Both the position numbers and the translations under genes were made by a program. Below the pieces are notes generated by a model. It ran no database searches, had not been told where the DNA came from, and saw only the letters and a list, made by a program, of their open reading frames with translations. From NCBI GenBank assembly GCA_018970725.1, contig JAGWVU010000004.1, positions 108,901 through 172,900 on the forward strand: DNA of 64,000 nt. The letters are read 5' to 3'. This stretch comes from Verrucomicrobiota bacterium. GTDB taxonomy: Bacteria > Verrucomicrobiota > Verrucomicrobiia > Verrucomicrobiales > DEV007. Shown here piece after piece: positions 63,697-64,000 of this stretch (position 1 is its first letter; each line of letters starts with the position of its first letter).

Positions 63697-64000
63697 TCCA
63701 ACGCTGCGACTCCCTTGCCAGTGACAGTAAGCGGGGCGGACGGCAGCTTGATCCCCCTCTAATCGGCTGGCAACCATTCCGGAGTGTCTGTCGAATCCTG
63801 CCCTAGAGGAACGCCCAGCCGAAAAAGACGGCATCTTCCGGTTCTTTTCACCGCCGCCTGGAGGATCGCGTCGGCGGATGACGTGGAAGACGGCTTTTTG
63901 GGGCACGGATGAAACACGGAGGGGCGGGATGACACGGATGGGAAGAGACATGCTCTGCTTTGGGTCCCTCTCCGTGCCATCCGTTTTATCCGTGACTCAT
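63697..64000. other. non-coding end of window with possible dispersed repeat
   Basis: No convincing gene lies in these 304 bases. A minus-strand frame (63759-63980) translates as low-quality Pro/Ser/Arg-rich protein that spans the inverted repeat, so I do not call it. The stretch 63790-63905 looks like a fixed block preceding the CACGGAT repeat and could be the body of a repeated element; copies elsewhere in the genome would settle it. Confidence 0.4.
63904..63994. repeat. CACGGAT-type inverted repeat
   Basis: The left arm 63904-63924 (CACGGATGAAACACGGAGGGG) pairs with the right arm 63967-63994. The complement of the right arm reads CACGGATAAAACGGATGG followed by CACGGAGAGG. The arms match except for a 7-base insertion and a few changes. 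A further CACGGATG lies at 63933-63940. This gives a large imperfect stem, AT-richer than the genes around it. Such CACGGAT-rich palindromes are common between genes in Verrucomicrobia and Planctomycetes, as far as I recall. Confidence 0.5.

Overview
The window is high-GC bacterial DNA from a diderm, most likely a member of the Verrucomicrobiota (or a close PVC-group relative). Four things point there: several planctomycete-type cytochrome c / DUF1549 / DUF1553 proteins, two DUF1501 proteins, a DUF1800 protein with PA14-like repeats, and sulfatase-like genes. LpxA and LptD show an LPS outer membrane. The window is mostly ordinary chromosome: many conserved housekeeping genes, two tRNAs, and no rRNA, CRISPR array, insertion sequence or phage module. 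The phylum call is inferred from gene content only.

Layout. 1-2141 (minus): a truncated PSD1/DUF1549/DUF1553 secreted cytochrome. 2330-4363: a small secreted Cys-rich protein, then a sigma factor overlapping a single-pass membrane partner. 4416-7255: xylose isomerase, a site-2 protease, a DUF1232 protein and a beta-barrel protein. 7402-8663: initiator tRNA with its terminator, then pheA. 8716-13545: a membrane-anchored cytochrome, a lipoprotein, ResB and CcsA, which form a system II cytochrome c maturation locus. 13555-17410: an unusual FPD-repeat miniprotein, threonine aldolase, an adenylate/guanylate cyclase and a DUF2314 lipoprotein. 17417-22702: an ABC-2 exporter (minus), a GT-C-type glycosyltransferase and ligA. 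22689-24775 (minus): a 39-aa membrane peptide, a coiled-coil membrane protein and an RlmI-like methyltransferase. 24948-32106: polyprenyl synthase, thioredoxin, radC, lpxA, lptD and an RsmB-like methyltransferase.

32119-40675 (minus): a small anchored protein, a DUF1501 protein and a giant six-module PA14/DUF1800 surface protein. 40755-43855 (minus) is the most intriguing part. It holds a GcvH-like lipoyl-carrier homologue, a radical SAM protein, a small Cys protein resembling the N-terminus of HdrA, and a two-cluster ferredoxin with an unfamiliar N-terminal domain. I propose this as a candidate undescribed lipoyl-linked redox or biosynthetic module.

43960-52179: a COG4324 peptidase lipoprotein, lgt, a long PurF, a DUF3754 protein, a VF530 protein, YciB, a sugar-isomerase-like TIM barrel, tRNA-Pro and a peroxiredoxin. 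52287-54631: a sulfatase-fold protein that has lost its catalytic residues, divergent from a PP2C-like phosphatase. 54699-61901: a secreted operon of cytochrome-WD40-DUF1549-DUF1553 protein, DUF1501 protein and redoxin. 61950-63696: coaD and a SLATT-like membrane protein. The last 300 bases are non-coding and end in an inverted CACGGAT-type repeat.

How the genes may connect: the ResB/CcsA locus would attach heme to the many CxxCH proteins encoded at both ends of the window. Lgt would lipidate the several lipoproteins here. All function calls come from reading motifs by eye; no database search was run.
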